Shown here piece after piece: positions 58,913-64,000 of a stretch of 64,000 nt of DNA. The translations under genes were made by a program, and so were the position numbers. Positions within the stretch are counted from its first letter, which is position 1, and every line of letters begins with the position of its first letter. The notes under the pieces were generated by a model. The model searched no databases and was not told where the DNA came from. It worked only from the letters and a program-made list of their open reading frames with translations. The stretch is from assembly GCA_037957365.1 (NCBI GenBank), contig JARHVA010002374.1:372001-436000 (forward strand), written 5' to 3'. This DNA comes from Torreya grandis. Its lineage: Eukaryota > Streptophyta > Pinopsida > Cupressales > Taxaceae.

Positions 58913-60600
58913 ATGCCTAAAATCACCACACAGTCTATTGCTAAGGGTGTCCCTTTCAAATTCATTGAATTGCCTTTGAAATCAGCAAAGTGACTGAGGT
59001 TTGAGAGGACCCATCCTTATTAAGCAAACCACTTACCCAAACTTGCTATAAAGTACACTTACGCAAGAAGGCCATGGTTACATCCTGTCATAGCCATGGC
59101 ATTACCCTTTGTGACTTTTTGTGGTCAGAGTCCCTTGAATCTCCAGCATTATGACCCAATTCTTGGAGCAGTCCTTAAAAGTGTGCCTCATTCTATTGGA
59201 CAGGGGCCCATTACAACTATTAAACACATCAAGAATATTGCTAACCTCTACAATATTCACAATATCACTAAGGAGAATATTGCAATCAGATTTTTGGCAC
59301 TATCTTTCAAGGGCAAAGTTTTGGACTGGTATGGGACTTTACCCATGAATTCAATTGATTCTTGGAATGAATTGGGCACTCTCTTGATGAACCATTTTGG
59401 GGAGAAGAGTGATGACATCTCACTTGCCAAGAAGCTGACTACAATGAAAAGATCTCCACATAAATACATGCAGGATTTCAACACTCGATTTCAGAAGACA
59501 TGTGATAGAATCTCTATTCTGGTAAGGCCAACTCTTAGCTTGGTTTCCTTTATTACTTAAGAGTTTTGAATAGTGATATCACTATTATGATACAATCCAT
59601 GGGAGGACATGTGTTGCCTACCACCTATGACATAGCTATAGCGGCTGAGAATTACCTAGTGCATGCTGGGAAAGTAGCTCCTAGACCTCATATGCCACTT
59701 TTCCCTAAAATGCTACCCCTAATCCAAACTGCTGCTCCCACCTTAGCTCTTTTACCCAACATATAAAAGCTAGCTACTACTTCATCCAATGACCTCCATG
59801 AATTCAAAAGCCTATTACAAAGTGTAACAAATGAACTACTGGCTATTAAAAGGCAGCAAGCTCAAAACAACCCGTCGAATCAAGGATATCAGCAATATGG
59901 TCAAGCAAATAGACCTCCTTTCCAAAATTAAAATCAAGGGTAGGGTCAGTTTGCAAAGGCCAAACCCTTTCAAGGCTAAAATTTATGTGCCCCTTCATCA
60001 TCCAAGGCTATGGTACCCATTCAAAACAATCTGGTACAAGAACAACCCAGTTGCTCAACCATGCGATATGGTCAAGAACAAGTTGTTTATACAAACGAAA
60101 TGCTGGGTCAATACACAAATGGACAAGATAGTCAGGTAGCCACCCAATTCCTAGGTTTTGAGGCTTTAATGCAGCTTGACATGAGTAGCAGTTAGACTCA
60201 GCCTGGCTCTACTCTCATGAATCACCTAGAAGGTGAATTCTATGCAGTTAATTACGTGGGTACTGCGGACAATCAGGGTGACTATGTCATAGCCAACACA
60301 AGATCTAAAAGAAGAGCAATGGAAGAAGCTCAGGTTATTACCCAAATGACAACAATACCTTCTTCATCACATGTAAACCAAAAGGTCCCAAACTTTGGAC
60401 TACTAGTTGTACCTTCAACACCTCAGCCTGTGCCTCAGGCTATAAATAATCCCAAAGAAAATTTGAAGGAAACCCTCGAGTCAATGTGGTTGACCAGATG
60501 AAGAAGCTGCACATGAATATCTCCTTGTGGGATTCATTGTCAATACCAGGGCAAAAAGATATGCTGCAAAAGGAATTGCATGAATTGAATGAATAGGCTA
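58913..60600 (+). pseudogene. Tat2 gag
   Basis: An ATG at 58913 meets TGA at 58991, codon 27, as in Tat1. From the ATG at 59096 (MALPFVTFCG) 154 codons are open, with FLALSFKGKVLDWYGTLPMN and SWNELGTLLMNHFGEKSDDI of the Gag core and CDRISILVRPTLSL. After a TAA it continues in pieces (IQSMGGHVLPTTYDIAIAAE) to about 60600. No intact zinc knuckle is evident. Confidence 0.82.
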
Positions 60601-60683
60601 TCCCAATAAGAGTTGATAATGTTTTGATGATGAATGGACATCCTTCCACCTCAAGCCAAGTCAGAAAAGAAGAAAAGGTTTCC

Positions 60684-61090
60684 CCTTTTTATTTGTCCTT
60701 GGTCATAGAAAATTTCTTGGTGCACAATTGCATCATTTACAATGGAGCAAACACCTCGGTAATGCCCAAATGCATAGTCAACAAGTTGGGGTTGAAATAC
60801 AAAGAAATGACTAAGGTAGTCATGCAGCTAGATGGAACACCAGCAAAGGCAGTTGGGGTGGTAAAAGGTTTGAGCTTGACACTACACGCTTGCCTGACCT
60901 TCTCAGTTCCTCATGATGTGGTAGTGCTAGATGTCCATCCTTACTTTGCTATCTGCTTATCCAGGGATTTCACATCCAAGATAGGCGGCTACCTAGCAGC
61001 AAACTGGTCTTATTTGGTTTTTAGAAGCAAGCATGAGACTAAAGTTAAGATTGAGTCTAAGCCACTCCACAGAGATCATCTGAAACCATA
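60684..61090 (+). pseudogene. Tat2 protease, active site lost
   Basis: Open over this span. The catalytic Asp-Ser-Gly of Tat1 is replaced by Tyr-Asn-Gly (in IIYNGANTSVMPK). The C-terminal FTSKIGGYLAANWSYL is unchanged, so the fold is recognisable but the enzyme would be inactive. Confidence 0.82.
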
Positions 61091-61194
61091 CTCGGTCAAG
61101 GTGGCAAATGTCAGCTACGCCATCATCGACCAAGAATAGTTCCAAGTGGATCAATCTCCATCCTTTGCCCTTGAAGGAGTTACTAATGAAGGCA

Positions 61195-61620
61195 AGACAA
61201 GAAATCTCAGGTCTATGGCAATTGTTCTTTGATGGCTCAAGAAGTAAGTTGGGAGTTAGTGGTGGAGTGGTGTTAGTTTCTCCTTCAAAGGAGAAATAAT
61301 TTTCAGCTTTCTAGTTCCAATTTTCTTGCACGAGCAATGTTACGGAGTATGAATCCCTCATCCATGGTTTGGAGTGGGTGAGGAAGAGAGGAATCAAAGA
61401 GCTACAAGTTTTTGGTGATAGTAAGCTGATTTTCAATCAGGTAAGAGGCCAAAATTTGACAAGGAATTCTTTACTAAGGTCCTACAAACATAGGGTATGG
61501 GACTTGGTGGAAAATTTATTTTCTTTCAATATTACCTCTATTCTTAGAGAGCAGAAGAATCAAGCAGACAGGCTAGCAGTAGTTGGTGACCAGTTTGATA
61601 TCCCTAAGGAAATAGGTTGA
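61195..61620 (+). pseudogene. Tat2 additional RNase H domain, upstream of RT
   Basis: It reads WQLFFDGSRSKLGVSGGVVL, then (after stops at 61297 and 61312) NVTEYESLIHGLEWVRKRGI, LQVFGDSKLIFNQVRG and REQKNQADRLAVVGD. All four acidic positions (FDGS, TEYE, GDSK, QADRLA) are retained although other parts of the element are decayed. The position between protease and RT is the same as in Tat1. Confidence 0.8.
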
Positions 61621-61829
61621 GACTGTAGTTCATGCCACTTGAAGGTAGTAACCAAGCCCTCTGTACCTAACAATATCACTAATTGGTAGGTCTTTGACAG
61701 TGACCAACAAATAACACTCTTCTTGCAAGAAGCTGAGTTCGCTGCTAAAAACCAAGCAAAGCCACAATAGCAATATGGCAGCCAAATTGTTTAGCTGAAG
61801 AACAATAAACTCCCCAAAGGTTTGGTCAC

Positions 61830-62860
61830 TCTAAAGAGTCTCTCCAATGGAGATGACCAGTTTAAAAGCGATAAGGCAAGCATCATGATGAAGGAAGAGC
61901 ACCATGAGAAGGTTGAAATATTCAAAGATAAGTTGTTTGCACTTGGAAAAGTGTGCACAGACTGTGAAAGGCAGGCCTTCATCTTGTTGTGCTAAGAGTT
62001 TGCTGATGTCTTCGCTTGGGGATATAGTGATTTGAAGGGTTTCGACCCAAGTTTGGCCCAACATACCATTGAGCTGGAAGAAGGTGCAAGGCTGATCAAG
62101 TAGAAGTAAAGACATATCAACCCAATGATTGAGCCTCTCATGTGGAAGGAACTCACCAAGTTGATTGAGTCCAAAATAATATTTCCAATCAAACACTCCT
62201 CTTGGCTGGCAAATCTTGTTCCTATCAAAAAAATAATGGGGAGATCAGACTATGCATTGATTTTAAATACCTTAATAGAGTCTCTTTGAAAGACCATTAT
62301 CCTCTCCTAAGCATGGAGTAGATCCTACAAATGGTAATAGGTAGTGAGCATTTCTCTCTCCTGGATGGGTATTCAAAATATAATCAAATTTTGGTGTGAG
62401 GCTATGACTAGTAAAAGACAACCTTCACTACTAAGTGGGGGATGTTTGCTTATAGGAAAATGCCTTTCAGACTATCTAATGCTGGTGCCACCTTCTAATG
62501 AGCCATGGACATGGCCATTCAAGGCTTGATAAATAACACTGTGCTGGTGTATCTTGATGATGTGACAGTTTTCTCCAAGGAGGCGAGCCAACACATAAAA
62601 CACCTCAGGCAAATCTTTGAGAGGTGTAGAGAGTACAATATCTCTCTCAACTTTAATAAATGCATGTTTGCTGTCCACGAGGGGAAACTCCTTGGCCACA
62701 TTGTTTCCAAAGAAGTCTTAACTATTGATCCAGAGAGAGTTCACTCCATCATTGAGCTATCCTTACCTAAGCACAACAAAGGCCTGCAGAGCTTCTTCAA
62801 CAAAATAAATTTCATCCAGAGATTTATTTTGCAGAGATAGTCAAGCCATTGACCTCTATG
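61830..62860 (+). pseudogene. Tat2 reverse transcriptase
   Basis: The fingers (IIFPIKHSSWLANLVP) are followed by a frame change, KDHYPLLSME, LLDGYSKYNQILV, a stop, FRLSNAGATF, a stop, and the 111-codon stretch from 62505 with YLDD in VYLDDVTVFSKEASQH and LNFNKCMFAVHEGKLLGHIV. The YLDD motif is intact. Stops elsewhere (for example 61994, 62101, 62398) inactivate it. Confidence 0.88.
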
Positions 62861-62879
62861 CTGAAGAAGGATGAGATGT

Positions 62880-63260
62880 TCGCATGGACAGCACAGAGAA
62901 AGGATAGCTTTGAAGAGATCAAATAGGCTATAGCCCAGGCTCCTACTTTGATCAGCCCTGACTTCACCAAATATTTCAACCTATACACCTGTAGAAATGA
63001 AGAGGTAATCTCTGTCATGCTTACCCAAGCAAATGGTGATAACCTTGAGCAACCACTTGAATTTTTTATCCAAGGCCTAGAGTGTTTTGAAGTCAGATAC
63101 ACGTATGTGGAGAAGTAAGTCTTGGCAGTGATACAGAGCCTAAAGAAATTTAGGCATATGTTGTCCAACAACAGAATTCACCTCATGGTTTCACATCCTG
63201 GCATAAAGGATTTCTTGACCAACCCTGACCTAAATTAAAAGAGAGCGGGGTGGATCACTA
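62880..63260 (+). pseudogene. Tat2 RT-linked RNase H, degenerate
   Basis: The frame reads KDSFEEIK, stop, then FNLYTCRNEEVISVMLTQ and YTYVEK, stop, VLAVIQSLKKFRHM. The first catalytic Asp (normally LYTD) is Cys here and Phe in Tat1. Confidence 0.78.
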
Positions 63261-63589
63261 AGGTGATGGAATACGACATGGATATCAAGACCACCAAGAT
63301 GGTAAGAGGGAGAGGCCTGTGTGAACATCTTGCTGTAGACTTTAAACAAAAAAAAGAGAATAGTCTGCTAATTCATGATGCAGCTATAGCAGAAGAACAA
63401 GCTATCATGAAGGATTGGACATCAGACTTGAGGCATTTCCTCCTCACTAGTGAGTGCTCGCAGGGCCTTAATAGGACCAAGAGGAGATATTTCAAACTCC
63501 AGTCTCTCCCTTATGTCTTTATTGATGGATTACTATTCAGAAGAGATCTCTCAAGAGTCCTTTTAAGATGCATAGACCCAAGTTAGGCC

Positions 63590-64000
63590 GATAGGGTGCT
63601 GTCCAAGTTCCATGATGGGCCAGCTGGTGGTCACTTTGCTCTTTGGCCTACAACTGCAAGAATAATTAGAGCTGGTTACTTCTGGCCCACTCTATTCAGG
63701 GACACCTATGCCTGGGTACAAAAGTGCCAAAAGTGTGCACTTTTTGATGGAAAGCAATGGCTGGTTGGCATGCTTTTACAGCCTATTCAGGTGGAGCAAC
63801 CATTCATGCAATGGGGCCTTGACTTTATAAGGATGATTAACCCTCCCTCCAGTGCTAGACACAATTGGGTCCTAATTGCCATAGATTACTTCACAAGGTG
63901 GGTAGAGGCTGTTGCTTTAAAGGAAGCCAATGATAGTGTAGTCCTAGATTTTTATGAAGACTTGGTGGCAAGGTTTGGGGTTCCAACTACCATAATCTTA
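63590..64000 (+). pseudogene. Tat2 integrase, partial (runs off the window)
   Basis: The zinc-binding part has KFHDGPAGGHFALWPTTARI and QKCQKCALFDGKQW. The core starts with AIDYFTRWVEAVALKEANDS and then VVLDFYEDLVARFGV; the first catalytic Asp is visible and the region frameshifted in Tat1 is in frame here. The second Asp and the Glu lie beyond the window edge or at it. Confidence 0.82.

Larger units (their letters stand above)
57026..64000 (+). mobile_element. Tat2: second Tat-like Ty3/gypsy element, cut by the window end
   Basis: The 5' LTR begins at 57026 (TGTTGACC) directly within the integrase of the older element; the five bases before it are GTTAT, the predicted target duplicate. Internal order is the same as Tat1: gag, protease, RNase H, RT, degenerate RNase H, integrase, the last running off the window. 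It contains more stops than Tat1. The 3' LTR and other target copy must lie beyond 64000. Confidence 0.88.

Noticed and set aside
1..64000. tRNA, rRNA or small RNA genes
   Set aside because: I looked for cloverleaf-like B-box strings and ribosomal core phrases and saw none convincing. GGTTCAA strings in the Tat1 LTR lack matching A boxes and stems.

Overview
The window looks like intergenic and pericentric-type sequence from a large, AT-rich plant nuclear genome. A seed plant is likely and a gymnosperm would fit, but this is inferred only from plant-specific families (CAR-type C2 protein, PPR, GH17) and Tat-like Ty3/gypsy elements. There is one gene that looks intact: a three-exon C2-domain (CAR-family) gene at 41345-42058 on the + strand. 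Almost everything else is retroelement, tandem repeat or broken gene.

Layout. 1-6590: an old, gutted copy of the C2 gene locus (exon 1 only, with shuffled 3' flank), a PPR relic and a short GC-richer repeat. 6640-8960: two adjacent, probably related tandem arrays (period about 120 bp, then about 111 bp). 9327-9745: a minus-strand SET-domain-like relic. 9756-28726: a non-autonomous minus-strand LTR element (called M here) with paired LTRs, PBS, PPT and a decayed gag. Its right LTR is split by a complete + strand Tat-like Ty3/gypsy element (Tat1, 18525-28415, 5-bp target duplication ATTAG). 28727-32540: duplicated flank, AT-rich modules and LTR-derived sequence leading to a second C2 copy, cut in exon 2 at 32830. 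32831-41634: a second tandem copy of the segment 13666-32830, without the Tat1 insertion, ending in the intact C2 gene. 42060-52600: AT-rich sequence with a tandem duplication carrying GH17 (beta-1,3-glucanase) relics, and a PPR-E/DYW relic. 52629-57025: LTR, PBS and decayed gag-pol of a different Ty3/gypsy element, interrupted in its integrase by a second Tat-like element (Tat2, 57026 to beyond the window end).

Order of events read from the nesting: M inserted; then a roughly 9-kb tandem duplication joined C2 exon 2 to M gag at a 3-bp AGG microhomology; then Tat1 inserted into the M LTR of the left unit only. Copies of the C2 promoter, exon 1 and intron 1 now lie in front of antisense retroelement sequence.

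The most unusual biology is in the two Tat-like elements. Both carry an extra RNase H with all four catalytic acidic positions recognisable, placed between protease and reverse transcriptase. The RNase H downstream of the reverse transcriptase has lost its first catalytic aspartate in both.
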